Positions 21,457-32,014 of a stretch of 64,000 bases of DNA are shown piece after piece. The DNA is from Volucribacter psittacicida. Its GTDB lineage: Bacteria; Pseudomonadota; Gammaproteobacteria; Enterobacterales; Pasteurellaceae. The stretch lies in the NCBI RefSeq assembly GCF_004339025.1, contig NZ_SMFT01000001.1, positions 124,001 to 188,000 on the forward strand, in the 5' to 3' direction. The notes beneath the pieces are model-generated. The model saw only the letters and a program-made list of their open reading frames with translations. It ran no database searches and had not been told where the DNA came from. The position numbers and the translations under genes are program-made. The stretch's first letter is position 1. Each line of letters begins with the position of its first letter.

Positions 21457-22896
21457 ATGTCTAGAAGACTAAGAAGAACGAAAATTGTATGTACAATGGG
21501 GCCGGCAACGGATCGTGGTAATAATTTAGAAAAAATTATTGCCGCTGGGGCAAATGTGGTTCGTATGAACTTTTCTCATGGTTCACCAGAAGATCATATT
21601 GAGCGTGCGGAGAAAGTGCGTGAAATTGCCAAAAAATTAGGTCGTCATGTGGCGATTTTAGGGGATTTGCAAGGGCCTAAAATTCGTGTTTCTACCTTTA
21701 AAGATGGCAAAATTTTCTTAAATATTGGTGATAAATTTGTGCTTGATGCGGATTTACCAAAAGGAGAAGGTACACAAGAAGCGGTTGGTTTAGATTATAA
21801 AACCTTACCTCAAGATGTGGTACCGGGCGATATTCTTTTATTAGATGATGGACGTGTGCAATTAAAAGTCTTATCTACCGAAGGGAGTAAAGTCTTTACT
21901 GAGGTAACCGTTGGTGGTCCTTTATCAAATAATAAAGGTATTAATAAATTAGGTGGGGGATTATCCGCTGATGCCTTAACGGAAAAAGATAAAGAAGATA
22001 TTAAAACCGCAGCAAAAATTGGGGTGGATTATCTTGCGGTGTCTTTCCCTCGTTCAAGTGCCGATTTAAATTATGCTCGTGAATTAGCGGAAGCGGCTGG
22101 TTTGAAAGCGAAGATTGTGGCAAAAGTAGAGCGTGCTGAAGCGGTAGCCACTGATGAAGCTATGGACGATATTATTCTCGCATCTGATGTGATTATGGTG
22201 GCTCGTGGTGATTTAGGGGTTGAGATTGGTGATCCTGAATTAGTGGGCGTACAGAAAAAACTTATTCGCCGTTCACGCAAGTTAAATCGTGTTGTGATTA
22301 CCGCAACGCAAATGATGGAAAGTATGATCAGTAATCCTATGCCAACACGTGCAGAAGTGATGGACGTTGCTAATGCAGTGTTAGATGGAACCGATGCGGT
22401 AATGCTTTCAGCAGAAACCGCAGCAGGTCAATATCCTGCGGAAACCGTTGCGGCGATGGCACGAGTTTGTTTAGGGGCTGAGAAAATGCCTAGCATTAAT
22501 ATTTCTCGCCATCGTATGGACGTTAAATTTACTTCTATTGAAGAATCTGTGGCGATGTCGGCAATGTATGCGGCTAACCATATGGAAGGCGTGGCAGCCA
22601 TTATTGCGATGACAAGTTCAGGACAAACTGCTCGTTTAATGTCAAGAATCAGTTCTGGCTTGCCGATTTTTGCTTTATCTCGTAACCAAGATGCCTTAAA
22701 TCAATGTGCTTTATATCGTGGGGTAACGCCAGTTTACTGCGATGAAATTAGCCGTACTGTAGAAGGTGCTAAGGCAGCGGTACAAATCCTAAAAGATAAA
22801 GGATTTTTAGTGGCGGGGGATCTTGTGCTTTTAACACAGGGTGATGAATTAGCGGTTGGTGGAACCAATACCTGCCGTACCTTAGTGGTTGAGTAA
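21457..22896 (+). CDS. pykA: Pyruvate kinase (PykA type)
   Basis: Last step of glycolysis, phosphoenolpyruvate plus ADP to pyruvate plus ATP. The 479 residues and the N-terminus [19 protein letters not shown] match the AMP-type PykA rather than PykF. The substrate and metal motif [12 protein letters not shown] and the signature [11 protein letters not shown] are visible. A GGAG ribosome site lies 9 bases before the ATG. Confidence 0.97.
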   Translation: MSRRLRRTKIVCTMGPATDRGNNLEKIIAAGANVVRMNFSHGSPEDHIERAEKVREIAKKLGRHVAILGDLQGPKIRVSTFKDGKIFLNIGDKFVLDADLPKGEGTQEAVGLDYKTLPQDVVPGDILLLDDGRVQLKVLSTEGSKVFTEVTVGGPLSNNKGINKLGGGLSADALTEKDKEDIKTAAKIGVDYLAVSFPRSSADLNYARELAEAAGLKAKIVAKVERAEAVATDEAMDDIILASDVIMVARGDLGVEIGDPELVGVQKKLIRRSRKLNRVVITATQMMESMISNPMPTRAEVMDVANAVLDGTDAVMLSAETAAGQYPAETVAAMARVCLGAEKMPSINISRHRMDVKFTSIEESVAMSAMYAANHMEGVAAIIAMTSSGQTARLMSRISSGLPIFALSRNQDALNQCALYRGVTPVYCDEISRTVEGAKAAVQILKDKGFLVAGDLVLLTQGDELAVGGTNTCRTLVVE

Positions 22897-22911
22897 ATTT
22901 TTCTTTGAGCT

Positions 22912-22937
22912 AAAACGGTGAATTTTCACCGTTTTTT
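22912..22937 (+). terminator. Rho-independent terminator of pykA
   Basis: The stem AAAACGGTG / CACCGTTTT has a six-base loop and is followed by a T-run, 16 bases after the pykA stop. Confidence 0.85.
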
Positions 22938-23034
22938 TATATCTGTTGGCTAAGAAAAGCATAAGCTGTAAACTAGATCACAGTTGCCCCTTTTAAATTG
23001 AAAGGACAATATATCAGCAAAATAGGAGGCGGAA

Positions 23035-24120
23035 ATGAACGAACAACAAGAATTAGCCCAAGAATTAAATTCTACGGTAACAGATTTGGTCCGATTAACG
23101 CAATATAGTCATGGTGCGGGTTGCGGTTGTAAAATATCGCCAAAGGTATTGGAAACCATTTTACATAGCCATTTGGATAAGTTTATTGATCCAAATTTAT
23201 TGGTGGGAAATGAAACGAAAGATGATGCGGCGGTTTATGATCTTGGTAATGGTACGGCGATTATTAGTACGACAGATTTTTTTATGCCGATTGTTGATGA
23301 TGCCTTTAATTTTGGGCGTATAGCGGCGACCAATGCCATTAGTGATATTTTTGCGATGGGAGGAAAGCCAATTATGGCCATTGCGATTTTAGGTTTTCCC
23401 ATTAAATTATTACCTGCCGAGGTCGCTCAACGTATTGTTGATGGCGGGCGTTTTGCTTGTCATCAAGCAGGCATTAGCTTAGCTGGCGGTCATTCTATTG
23501 ATGCACCAGAACCTATTTTTGGTTTGGCGGTAACGGGGGTGATTGATACGCATAAAGTGAAAAAGAATGCATCAGCACAAGCAGGTTGCCATTTGTATTT
23601 AACCAAGCCTTTGGGCATAGGGATTTTAACCACTGCGGAGAAAAAAGGGAAATTAAAAGAGGCCCATAAACATCTTGCTACCGAAACGATGTGCCAAATG
23701 AATATGATTGGGGCGAAATTCGCAGATATTGAGGGCGTTACCGCTATGACCGATGTGACGGGATTTGGTTTATTAGGGCATTTAGTTGAAATGTGTGAAG
23801 GCTCGCATTTACAAGCTGAAGTGCAATTCCAACAGATTAAAACTTTGGCGGGTGCGCTTGATTATATTGAAAAAGGTTGTATTCCGGGAGGAACTGAGCG
23901 TAATTTTGCCAGTTATGGACATAAAGTCAGTGCCTTATCGCACCAGCAAAAAGCCATTTTATGTGATCCGCAAACCTCTGGTGGCTTATTAATCGCTGTA
24001 AAACCTGAGGCTGAGTCTGAGGTATTTGAAGTTGCTCAACAAGCGGGTATTGAGTTAATTGCAGTAGGGAAATTAATGCCGCAAGCTGGGGACGAAACGA
24101 TTTTAGTCAATGTGATTTAG
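23035..24120 (+). CDS. selD: Selenide, water dikinase (cysteine form)
   Basis: Makes selenophosphate from selenide and ATP for selenocysteine and seleno-tRNA synthesis. The 361 residues include about 14 extra N-terminal residues before the conserved [26 protein letters not shown] 11 bases upstream supports the first ATG. The active-site position is Cys (TGC), not an in-frame TGA as I recall for H. influenzae selD. ATP-binding features include [11 protein letters not shown] and [10 protein letters not shown]. Confidence 0.96.
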   Translation: MNEQQELAQELNSTVTDLVRLTQYSHGAGCGCKISPKVLETILHSHLDKFIDPNLLVGNETKDDAAVYDLGNGTAIISTTDFFMPIVDDAFNFGRIAATNAISDIFAMGGKPIMAIAILGFPIKLLPAEVAQRIVDGGRFACHQAGISLAGGHSIDAPEPIFGLAVTGVIDTHKVKKNASAQAGCHLYLTKPLGIGILTTAEKKGKLKEAHKHLATETMCQMNMIGAKFADIEGVTAMTDVTGFGLLGHLVEMCEGSHLQAEVQFQQIKTLAGALDYIEKGCIPGGTERNFASYGHKVSALSHQQKAILCDPQTSGGLLIAVKPEAESEVFEVAQQAGIELIAVGKLMPQAGDETILVNVI

Positions 24121-24293
24121 GAGAGGGAAGTGCGGTTTGTTTTTGTTTCGTTTTGTTTATGAATTTGACAAAAATGATCCTCTTTACTTTTTTATTGGCA
24201 AAAAGATAGCAATAAGCAAACAATGAAATTCCATTTATTTTATGCTAGAATTTGTCGCGAATTTTGATCAACTTACAGTTATTAGGAAAAAAT

Positions 24294-24767
24294 ATGAAAA
24301 TATTAGAAGGCGCGGTTGCCGCACCTAATGCACGCATTGCGATTGTTATTGCACGTTTCAATAGTTTTATTAATGAAAGTTTATTAGAAGGGGCAGTGGA
24401 CGCATTAAAACGTATAGGTCAAGTGAAAGATGAAAATATTACGTTAGTGCGTGTGCCTGGGGCTTATGAATTACCTCTTGTGGCTCGCCGTTTGGCAGAA
24501 AGTAAACAATATGATGCGATTGTTGCATTAGGAACGGTTATTCGTGGCGGTACAGCACATTTTGAATATGTGGCTGGAGAAGCAAGTAGTGGTTTAGGTC
24601 AAGTGGCAATGCAAGCGGATATTCCAGTCGCCTTTGGTGTATTGACCACAGAAAATATTGAGCAAGCCATTGAACGAGCTGGCACAAAAGCGGGCAATAA
24701 AGGGGCTGAGGCAGCATTGGTTGCTTTGGAAGTGGTAAACTTACTTGAACAAATTAAAACCGCATAA
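24294..24767 (+). CDS. ribH: 6,7-dimethyl-8-ribityllumazine synthase
   Basis: Penultimate step of riboflavin synthesis, forming an icosahedral or pentameric shell. I start it at ATG 24294 ([18 protein letters not shown]), after TTAGGAAAA, giving 157 residues. Motifs: [42 protein letters not shown]. It is the first gene of ribH-nusB-thiL-pgpA. I see no FMN riboswitch in the 170 bases upstream; that gap holds an uptake signal (24128-24136). Confidence 0.96.
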   Translation: MKILEGAVAAPNARIAIVIARFNSFINESLLEGAVDALKRIGQVKDENITLVRVPGAYELPLVARRLAESKQYDAIVALGTVIRGGTAHFEYVAGEASSGLGQVAMQADIPVAFGVLTTENIEQAIERAGTKAGNKGAEAALVALEVVNLLEQIKTA

Positions 24768-24768
24768 T

Positions 24769-25203
24769 ATGAGCCTAAAACAAAAAAAGATCTCGCCACG
24801 CCATAGAGCGCGTGAATGTGCTTTACAAGCCTTATATTCTTGGCAAATTTCACAAAATCCAGCGGAGGATATTGAGTTAGCATTTTTCAGTGATGAAGAG
24901 GTGCTAAAAGGGGCAGATAAGCCTTATTTTCGTCAATTATTTCGCCAAACGGTACAATTTATTGACCCCGTTGATGAACAAATTAAACCTTATTTAGATA
25001 AACGTGATTTTGAAGAATTAGATCCTATTGAAAAATCCATTTTACGTTTAGCGGTTTATGAATTGAAATATGCCTTAGATGTGCCTTATAAAGTGGTAAT
25101 TAATGAGGCTATTGAACTGGCGAAATCCTTTGGAGCAGAGGAAAGCCACAAATATATTAATGGTGTATTGGATAAAATTGCTCCCGTATTATCGCGTAAA
25201 TAA
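24769..25203 (+). CDS. nusB: Transcription antitermination factor NusB
   Basis: An RNA-binding all-helical factor that acts with NusE in rRNA antitermination. The 144 residues start at ATG 24769 ([19 protein letters not shown]), one base after the ribH stop region. Family motifs [15 protein letters not shown] and [16 protein letters not shown] are clear. Confidence 0.95.
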   Translation: MSLKQKKISPRHRARECALQALYSWQISQNPAEDIELAFFSDEEVLKGADKPYFRQLFRQTVQFIDPVDEQIKPYLDKRDFEELDPIEKSILRLAVYELKYALDVPYKVVINEAIELAKSFGAEESHKYINGVLDKIAPVLSRK

Positions 25204-25218
25204 CATTTGAGGTGGTAA

Positions 25219-26205
25219 ATGACAGGAGAATTTGATCTTATTCAGCGTTATTTTACTGCCTCAACACGTCCTCAACGTAAAGATGTATTACTTTCAGTGG
25301 GGGATGATTGTGCGATCACCAACATTCCTCCTCATCAATCCTTAGTGATTACGACAGATACTTTAGTTGAAAATATTCATTTCTTTGCCGATATTGCGCC
25401 ACAAGATTTAGCCTATAAAGCCTTAGCCGTCAATTTAAGTGATCTCGCCGCCATGGGAGCAGAACCTACTTGGGTTTCTTTAGCATTAACTTTACCGAAA
25501 TTAGATGAACAATGGTTAGCCCAATTTAGCCAATCGTTTTTTCAAGTATTGGATCATTACAATATTGATTTAATTGGTGGCGATACCACCAAAGGCCCTT
25601 TATCTTTAACGATTACTGCACATGGTTTAGTGGCAAAAGGGCGAGCATTATGCCGACATGGCGCAAAAGCAGGGGATTGGATTTATGTGTCAGGTAGCTT
25701 AGGCGATAGTGCCGCTGGCTTAGCATTATTACAGCAATCTCAACAAGAAAAAAGGGCGGTCAATTTTGAACAAGAATTTTTAATTCAACGCCATTTACGC
25801 CCAACCCCACGCGTATTATTAGGATTAGAGTTAGCACTATCACAATTAGCTAATTCAGCCATTGATCTTTCCGATGGCTTAGCGGGGGATTTAATGCATA
25901 TTTTGCAACGCAGCCAATGTTGTGCGCAGATAGAATTAACGTATTTACCTCTCTCACAATCTTTATTAAATCAAGTGGGATTAGAAAAAGCACAACAATA
26001 TGCCCTCACAGGAGGAGAGGACTATGAACTTTGTTTCACAGTGGCAGAAAATCATCGTACAAAATTAACGAAACTGTTCAATCATATTGGCGTGCCTTTG
26101 ACTTGTATTGGGCAAATTCATCATGGAAAACCAACGATTCATTATACCAAAGGTGGCAAGCCAATAGATTTAGCCTTAACAACCGCCTTTGACCATTTTA
26201 AATAA
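25219..26205 (+). CDS. thiL: Thiamine-monophosphate kinase
   Basis: Phosphorylates thiamine monophosphate to the active diphosphate. The 328 residues include the Mg/ATP motifs VGDDCAIT, TDTLVENIHFF, NLSDLAAMGAEP and IGGDTTKG. GAGGTGG lies before the ATG. It is 15 bases from nusB and 9 bases from pgpA, so one operon. Confidence 0.95.
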   Translation: MTGEFDLIQRYFTASTRPQRKDVLLSVGDDCAITNIPPHQSLVITTDTLVENIHFFADIAPQDLAYKALAVNLSDLAAMGAEPTWVSLALTLPKLDEQWLAQFSQSFFQVLDHYNIDLIGGDTTKGPLSLTITAHGLVAKGRALCRHGAKAGDWIYVSGSLGDSAAGLALLQQSQQEKRAVNFEQEFLIQRHLRPTPRVLLGLELALSQLANSAIDLSDGLAGDLMHILQRSQCCAQIELTYLPLSQSLLNQVGLEKAQQYALTGGEDYELCFTVAENHRTKLTKLFNHIGVPLTCIGQIHHGKPTIHYTKGGKPIDLALTTAFDHFK

Positions 26206-26214
26206 GGAAGAATA

Positions 26215-26709
26215 ATGGCAAAAAATTTAACTGGACTTCATTTAACCAATCCCATTCATTTTTGTGCAATAGGCTTTGGATCAGGATTGCTTACCCCCGC
26301 ACCGGGAACTTGGGGAACCTTAGCTGGATTATTATTAGGAGTCCTATTACTGCATTTCTTTTCCCCTGCTGGTTTTTTGTTATTTACTTTACTCAGTTTT
26401 GTACTTGGTTGTTATTTTTGTGGCAAAACAGCGAAAGATATGGGCGTACATGATCATGGTTCCATTGTCTGGGACGAATTTGTCGGCATTTTTTGCGTCC
26501 TACTTGCAATACCTAACCTTAGCTGGCAATGGTGTTTAGTGGCATTCGTTTTATTTCGCTTATTTGATATTCTCAAACCCTATCCTATCCGTTACTTCGA
26601 TCAAAAATTACATAATGGTTTCGGCATAATGATCGATGATGTCCTTGCGGCAGGTTATAGTATTCTCTTAATTTTGGGATTTAGGTGGTTATATAGTCCT
26701 TTCATTTAA
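26215..26709 (+). CDS. pgpA: Phosphatidylglycerophosphatase A
   Basis: A membrane phosphatase that completes phosphatidylglycerol synthesis. The 164 residues hold about four helices, with the conserved GSGLLTPAPGTWGTLAG, IVWDEFVGIF and FRLFDILKPYPIRYFD. Last gene of the ribH operon. Confidence 0.95.
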   Translation: MAKNLTGLHLTNPIHFCAIGFGSGLLTPAPGTWGTLAGLLLGVLLLHFFSPAGFLLFTLLSFVLGCYFCGKTAKDMGVHDHGSIVWDEFVGIFCVLLAIPNLSWQWCLVAFVLFRLFDILKPYPIRYFDQKLHNGFGIMIDDVLAAGYSILLILGFRWLYSPFI

Positions 26710-26747
26710 AAATAGGTGTTGGCACGCGTTAAAATGGAATGACTATA
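26704..26747 (+). repeat. Dispersed intergenic repeat, copy D (degenerate)
   Basis: Only GGTGTTGGCACGCG and a right end TTAAAATGGAATGACTATA remain, overlapping the last bases of pgpA. In the rest of the gap to 26962 I see no supported gene; a 66-codon minus-strand frame (26943-26743) is not recognisable. Confidence 0.5.
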
Positions 26748-26962
26748 AAATACCAAAGTTTCGCTTAAAGAAAGTGGTATCCATAATATAGCTATATAAA
26801 AGAATATCGTATAATAATGTCTGGTTAAACCGATAGGTTGCTTTATGTGTGTAAAGCATAATACTATGTTTATAAAGGATTTTTTGAGCAAAAATAGCCA
26901 GTAAAATGACATAAAAATAATTAGAACCCACACTTTTGTCCATTACACCACATTACTTATAA

Positions 26963-26990
26963 AAAAATCGCCCTATCTAGGGCGATTTTT
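26963..26990 (-). terminator. Rho-independent terminator of rnb
   Basis: The stem AAAAATCGCCCTA / TAGGGCGATTTTT has a two-base loop, with T-runs on both sides, 24 bases after the rnb stop. Confidence 0.85.
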
Positions 26991-27013
26991 GTTAAATCAC
27001 AAGAAAATTATGA

Positions 27014-28996
27014 CTATTCATCAACAATTTTTCCGATAATACTGCGTGTTTCAGGTTTTACTTCAAGCAATTTTATATGAATTTTATCTGCTAATTTGTA
27101 GCGTTGTTGATCTTGAACATAAAAAGCAATTTCCTCATTATTAATAGAAATCTCTTCTTTATTATCGTGAATTGTTGAAGCGGGAACAAAAACAGTTGCA
27201 CCGTTGTCCGTGAGTAATACCCGTAAACCGCCACGACTAATATCAATAATTTCGGCAGAATAAGTTTTTTGTTCCTCAACTTTGTCAGCGAAATAAAGGC
27301 TATATAACCAGTCGGCGATATCTCTTTCTACTAAGCGGTTTTGTCGGCGTGCTTCTTGTAAACGTTGTAGAATGCTGTCATCGGGCTGGCTACAAGGCTG
27401 TTGGTGGATGCAGGCTTTGATAAGACGGTGATTAACCATATCCGAATATTTGCGGATTGGCGATGTCCAAGTGGCGTATCCTGTTAGTCCTAAGCCGAAG
27501 TGCGGTGCGTTTTCGCTTTTAAATTCCGCAAAAGTTAAAAAACGGCGTAGGCGATATTCTAAATAGTCGCTGGCTAAAGGCTCAATATCTTGTCGCATAC
27601 GGCAATAACCCGATAAGCTGGTTAAATTTTCCGCTGAGTAGCGTTGGTTAAGTTCCTCTTGGTTATGTTCGTTAGCAAGTTGGCTGACAAGAAATTGTTG
27701 TACTTGTTGAAGATATTTTTTGTCAAAACCACTATGCGTATTGAAAATACCACATTTTGCCTTTTCGTTGAGATATTGGGCGGCACAGATATTGGCAATA
27801 ATCATACATTCTTCCACGATTTGATTAGCAATGCGGCGATATTGGGCTTTAATTTGTTTGATTTTGCCATTTTCTTCTAAGACAAAGCTGTAATCAGGTT
27901 TTTCTTTAAAAAGTAGGGCATTTTGTTGACGCCATTGGGTACGAGCAAGGGTAAATTGATGCAGCCAATCAATTTGTTGGCGAGTACTTTCATCTTCGGG
28001 TTGCCAATGATTAGGTTGGTTTTCTAAATAATCTGAGACCTTGTCATACACCAATTTGGCTTTAGATTGTACTATTGCACAAGTAAACTCAGGCTCAGCA
28101 TTGAGATTGCCTTGTAAATCAGTATGAATATAACAAACTAAAGCGTGGCGATTTTGTTGCGGTACGAGGGAGCAAAGGTTGTCAGCCAGTTCTCGTGGTA
28201 GCATTGGGATATTAAATCCCGGTAGGTAATTGGTAAAGCAACTTTGTTTCGCATCTTGTTCAATTTGTGAGTCAAGGGGAATATAGGCGGTAGGATCGGC
28301 AATCGCGACCACTAATTTCCAACCAATTTGTTCGCCATTTTGTTGGATAGGTTCGATATATAACGCATCGTCCATATCTTGGGTGCTTTCACTATCAATG
28401 GTAACAAAATGAAGTGCGGTCAGATCTTGGCGAGAATATTGTTCAATTTCTGGGTATTCAGCTTGTCCATTCACAGGATAGCGAGATTGTTCGTGGCGTG
28501 CAAGCGTGACCCACCAAGGGGCAAAGTGATCATCATGATGACAAATAAATTGTTCGATTTGAGCAAAGAAAAAACGATCATCGCGTAAAGGGTGAGTTTT
28601 TAATCTAGCGACAACCCAATCTCCTTCAATCAGTTTTTCATTGACTGATTTAATTTTATGACAGGCAATTAAAGGTTTTATATTGGGGTGATCCACTTTT
28701 AATTGCATTTTGTTATCTTTATTGATATGCACTTGAGCAATAAAGCGAGTTAGCATAGGCTCAATTAATGCTTCTGGCTCTGCTTGCTCTTTATCATTAA
28801 CGGTTTCGATTGCGGCTTTAATTTTGTCGCCGTGCATCAATTTTTTCATCGCATTCGGCGGGATAAAATAGCTTTTTTTATCGGTTTCTAAAAAGCCATA
28901 GGATTTGTCAGTGGCTTTTACACTTCCTTCGACAAAGGTTTTATTGGCTTGAATTTGTTGTTTAAGTTGGGCTAATAGAGGATTATTTTGCAACAT
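27014..28996 (-). CDS. rnb: Exoribonuclease II
   Basis: A processive 3'-5' exoribonuclease in mRNA decay. The 660 residues start MLQNNPLLAQLKQQI, as in the family. Cold-shock domains lead to the RNB catalytic centre (FVTIDSESTQDMDDALYI) with its Asp cluster, and a C-terminal S1 domain ends the protein. Two uptake signals fall inside it (27498, 28412). Confidence 0.96.
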   Translation of the reverse strand: MLQNNPLLAQLKQQIQANKTFVEGSVKATDKSYGFLETDKKSYFIPPNAMKKLMHGDKIKAAIETVNDKEQAEPEALIEPMLTRFIAQVHINKDNKMQLKVDHPNIKPLIACHKIKSVNEKLIEGDWVVARLKTHPLRDDRFFFAQIEQFICHHDDHFAPWWVTLARHEQSRYPVNGQAEYPEIEQYSRQDLTALHFVTIDSESTQDMDDALYIEPIQQNGEQIGWKLVVAIADPTAYIPLDSQIEQDAKQSCFTNYLPGFNIPMLPRELADNLCSLVPQQNRHALVCYIHTDLQGNLNAEPEFTCAIVQSKAKLVYDKVSDYLENQPNHWQPEDESTRQQIDWLHQFTLARTQWRQQNALLFKEKPDYSFVLEENGKIKQIKAQYRRIANQIVEECMIIANICAAQYLNEKAKCGIFNTHSGFDKKYLQQVQQFLVSQLANEHNQEELNQRYSAENLTSLSGYCRMRQDIEPLASDYLEYRLRRFLTFAEFKSENAPHFGLGLTGYATWTSPIRKYSDMVNHRLIKACIHQQPCSQPDDSILQRLQEARRQNRLVERDIADWLYSLYFADKVEEQKTYSAEIIDISRGGLRVLLTDNGATVFVPASTIHDNKEEISINNEEIAFYVQDQQRYKLADKIHIKLLEVKPETRSIIGKIVDE

Positions 28997-29027
28997 AATA
29001 TGTTTTCATTTTTGAATAATAAAGTAA

Positions 29028-29076
29028 GAGAATAGTTTTCGTCAGTTTAGGTTGTGATGACGACAAAACTATTCTC
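29028..29076 (-). terminator. Terminator of fabI
   Basis: An AT-rich inverted repeat (GAGAATAGTTTT...GTCA / TGAC...AAAACTATTCTC) is followed on the minus strand by TTACTTTATT, between fabI and rnb. Confidence 0.7.
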
Positions 29077-29108
29077 AATTTATGGTGTTATGAAATTAAA
29101 TGCTATGG

Positions 29109-29891
29109 TTAGTCTAAATTTGACATTGCAGTAATGCTAAAACCGGCATCAACATGGACAACTTCGCCTGTAATGCCCGCAGATAAATCAGAACATAAGA
29201 ACGCAGCGGTATTACCTACATCATCAATGGTAACACAACGTCCTAATGGGGCAGTTTTTTCAAAGGTTGATAGCATTTTCTTGAAGTCTTTAATACCAGA
29301 AGCGGCAAGGGTACGGATTGGCCCCGCAGAAATGGCATTAACACGAATACCTTGTTTACCCATATCCGCAGCCATAACACGAGTTCCTGCTTCCAAAGAA
29401 GCCTTAGCTAGACACATCACATTATAGTTTGGAATAGCTCTTTCTGCTCCCAGATAGGATAGGGTCAATAATGCTGCCCCTTCATTTAACATTGGACGAG
29501 CCACTCTCGCCATAGCAACAAAACTATAAGCACTAATATCGTGAGCAATGCGGAAACCTTCACGAGTAGCTGCATTCACATAATCGCCTTCTAACTGATC
29601 AGCGGGAGCAAAACCAATGGCATGAACAAAGCCATCAAATTTTTCCCAATGTTGAGCAAGTTGATTGAAACAAGTTTCAATGCTTTCATCGCTCGCAACA
29701 TCTAATGGTAAGACAATATTTGAACCAAATTCTTTGGCAAATTCTTCCACACGTCCCTTAAGTTTGTCGTTTAAATAAGTGAAAGCCAATTCAGCACCTT
29801 CACGTTGCATTGCTTTAGCAATACCATAAGCGATAGAGCGATTACTCGCTAATCCAGTGATTAAAATACGTTTATTTGTAAGAAAACCCAT
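29109..29891 (-). CDS. fabI: Enoyl-[acyl-carrier-protein] reductase (NADH)
   Basis: Reduces trans-2-enoyl-ACP in the last step of fatty-acid elongation; target of triclosan and isoniazid-like inhibitors. The 260 residues show the variant short-chain-dehydrogenase nucleotide motif [15 protein letters not shown] and the catalytic Tyr-x6-Lys in NYNVMCLAK. An AGGA ribosome site precedes the ATG. It is a single gene with its own terminator. Confidence 0.97.
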   Translation of the reverse strand: MGFLTNKRILITGLASNRSIAYGIAKAMQREGAELAFTYLNDKLKGRVEEFAKEFGSNIVLPLDVASDESIETCFNQLAQHWEKFDGFVHAIGFAPADQLEGDYVNAATREGFRIAHDISAYSFVAMARVARPMLNEGAALLTLSYLGAERAIPNYNVMCLAKASLEAGTRVMAADMGKQGIRVNAISAGPIRTLAASGIKDFKKMLSTFEKTAPLGRCVTIDDVGNTAAFLCSDLSAGITGEVVHVDAGFSITAMSNLD

Positions 29892-29976
29892 ATTGTTATC
29901 CTAATATAGCTAATGTGTAAAAAATTAAGCGTTAGTATAAGCGAAAAAATGAATAACGCAAATCAGACCTTAAGGA

Positions 29977-30231
29977 TCATTTACGTTTTGCCAACAGATA
30001 AATAGAAGTCAATCCTAGCAACGAATAAGCAAGGCGACGTTTCGTGAAGAAACGGCGTTTAATTAATGCGAAAACCAAGGGAGTCAACATTGATCCTCTG
30101 ATTTTTTTTACTTGTTCCAAGGGATAAGAAAAGGTTTTATGGGTATTTATTGCTTGACGTTCAAGCTGAATACGCAAGGCACTGCCTTTCATTATGAGTA
30201 ATTCTTTTTCTTCATTAAGATTATTTTTCAT
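29977..30231 (-). CDS. YqjK-like protein
   Basis: A short basic protein (84 residues) with one C-terminal hydrophobic segment (LAYSLLGLTSIYLLAK). Its place as third gene after YqjD- and YqjE-like genes suggests a YqjK-like component; sequence support alone is modest. A GGAAA ribosome site supports ATG 30231. Function unknown. Confidence 0.6.
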   Translation of the reverse strand: MKNNLNEEKELLIMKGSALRIQLERQAINTHKTFSYPLEQVKKIRGSMLTPLVFALIKRRFFTKRRLAYSLLGLTSIYLLAKRK

Positions 30232-30240
30232 AGTTTCCTT

Positions 30241-30645
30241 TTACTCATTATCTAAATGTGAACGATTTGCCAGTTTTTTTAATGCGACAATATCTAGTTT
30301 CAATTCATTTAAGGTTTCTGCCATAAAGCGACGTTGTTTGCGTAATGAATAAATAATCATTAATGCGAGACAAAATATTATCAATAACGCAATGGCACTG
30401 ATAGCAAAGAAAATTTTAATTTTGTTTTGTGGATCAATAATCAACGCATTTAAACCGAATAGTCCGCTCATTAATGCAATTAGCATTAAAATTAAGCTAG
30501 TGAACGTAAGAATAAGGGTAAAAATTAATCTTTCTTTTTGTTGAGTGAGTTCTATGCGAGCCATTTCCAAACGCACATGAAGAAGCTCAAGGCTAGTCAT
30601 AAAAACGTTTTTGATACTTTTTTTAATATTTTGAATTGCTTGCAT
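30241..30645 (-). CDS. YqjE/holin-superfamily membrane protein
   Basis: About 134 residues from ATG 30645 (MQAIQNIKKSIKNVF); two central helices (LIFTLILTFTSLILMLIALMSG split by a loop from IFFAISAIALLIIFCLALMI) with charged flanks, typical of the YqjE/DUF1469 family. It lies between the YqjD- and YqjK-like genes in one transcript. The extension to 30702 overlaps the region just after the YqjD stop and looks non-coding. Confidence 0.75.
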   Translation of the reverse strand: MQAIQNIKKSIKNVFMTSLELLHVRLEMARIELTQQKERLIFTLILTFTSLILMLIALMSGLFGLNALIIDPQNKIKIFFAISAIALLIIFCLALMIIYSLRKQRRFMAETLNELKLDIVALKKLANRSHLDNE

Positions 30646-30705
30646 AATAGTTCCTAACAAGAAAAATGATAAGGTCTTGCCTGAAACAAGACCTAAAAAC
30701 AAAGA

Positions 30706-31017
30706 TTATTTTTTGCTGATTAATACACCAAGTAATAAACCGATAACACCCGCAACTCCCATTGCTTTATAAGGATTATCTTGCACGATAGTATCTGTTT
30801 GTTTTGCCACTTTTTTCGCACCATCAACAACATCTTCTTGCAACGCTGTAAATTGTTCTTTAGCTTTGCCAATGCGAGAATTAAGAGAGCTTTTTAGTTT
30901 TTTTAATTCTGCTGCACTGGATTTAGATGAGTCATCAAATAATTCTTCTGCGTTAGCTAAAATATCACGAATCTCATCAAGTAATTCATCACGTTTTTTA
31001 TCAAATTGTGAGCTCAT
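30706..31017 (-). CDS. ElaB/YqjD (DUF883) family membrane-anchored protein
   Basis: This 103-residue protein has an acidic helical region and a C-terminal membrane anchor (VAGVIGLLLGVLISKK). In E. coli, YqjD and ElaB are inner-membrane proteins that associate with ribosomes in stationary phase. It is the first gene of the trio. Upstream at about 31052-31076 a near-inverted uptake-signal pair (AAGTGGGTC / GACCGCACTT) could fold into a hairpin. Confidence 0.85.
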   Translation of the reverse strand: MSSQFDKKRDELLDEIRDILANAEELFDDSSKSSAAELKKLKSSLNSRIGKAKEQFTALQEDVVDGAKKVAKQTDTIVQDNPYKAMGVAGVIGLLLGVLISKK

Positions 31018-31152
31018 AAGTGTTCCTCTCTCTATTTGTCATTAATAAAAAAGTGGGTCAAAATTGACCGCACTTGTGTATAATAACGAATTTCACTGAT
31101 TAAAGTCAAATTAAGATAATAACCTAATCCTATGATTTATAAATAAATCTTA

Positions 31153-31908
31153 TTAAGCTGGGTTATCAATATCTTTAAAAATTACCTCAAGTTGATATTC
31201 TTCCGCAAGCCATTCCCCAAGAGCCTTAATACCATAACGTTCAGTGGCGTGATGCCCAGCCGCAAAGAAATTAATCCCTTGCTCTCGGGCTGAGTGAATC
31301 GTTTGTTCTGACACCTCGCCTGTAATATAGGCATCTAGCCCTTGTGCGGCGGCAAGATCGATATAACCTTGCCCCCCGCCAGTGCAAATTCCAATCGTAC
31401 GAATAATAGATGGAGCATTATCAGTACAAACCAATGGGGTACGTTGTAATTGTTGTGTAATACGGGTAATAAAATCCTTTGTATTCACTGGAGGATCAAG
31501 CTCGCCATACATTGGAATACTATAAGGGGTATCCTCTAAAGGTTTTAATCTCTGAATCCCTAATATTTTGGCTAATTGAGCATTATTTCCTAATTCTTCA
31601 TGAATATCTAAGGGTAAATGATAGCTATATAAATTAATATCATTTTGTAATAACGCTTTAATACGTTTTGCTTTCATACCTTTAATACAAAGCGGTTCGC
31701 TTTTCCAAAAGTAACCATGATGAACTAATATAGCATCAGCTTGTTGTTGAATAGCATAATCAATTAAGGCTTGCGAGGCGGTTACCCCAGTAATAATACG
31801 TTTTACTTCAGCTTTACCTTCAATTTGCAATCCATTAGGCGCGTAATCTTTGATTTTATCGGCATTAAGTTTTTGGTTAAGTAATTTCTCTAAATTAAAA
31901 TTATTCAT
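31153..31908 (-). CDS. Nif3-like dinuclear metal centre protein (YbgI family)
   Basis: A 251-residue hexameric metal-binding fold. The metal ligands appear in AILVHHGYFW (His-His), SYHLPLDIHEELGNN and GHHATERYGI. Called GTP cyclohydrolase 1 type 2 or Nif3 in databases; the physiological role is unsettled. Confidence 0.9.
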   Translation of the reverse strand: MNNFNLEKLLNQKLNADKIKDYAPNGLQIEGKAEVKRIITGVTASQALIDYAIQQQADAILVHHGYFWKSEPLCIKGMKAKRIKALLQNDINLYSYHLPLDIHEELGNNAQLAKILGIQRLKPLEDTPYSIPMYGELDPPVNTKDFITRITQQLQRTPLVCTDNAPSIIRTIGICTGGGQGYIDLAAAQGLDAYITGEVSEQTIHSAREQGINFFAAGHHATERYGIKALGEWLAEEYQLEVIFKDIDNPA

Positions 31909-32014
31909 AGGATTCTGCTTGATGTAAAATGAAAAAATCTATTATTGCTTAATTTTTGGGGGTTGTATAGCTAAAGAATTAAGAATATCGAATAATCATA
32001 TTTGGCATAACCTT

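Noticed and set aside
24121-24293. FMN riboswitch ahead of ribH
   Set aside because: I looked for the conserved RFN element boxes and saw none; the stretch holds an uptake signal and AT-rich DNA.
26743-26943. Minus-strand frame of 66 codons between pgpA and rnb
   Set aside because: No ribosome site, no recognisable family, overlapping frames of similar length in AT-rich DNA, and one end runs into repeat copy D.
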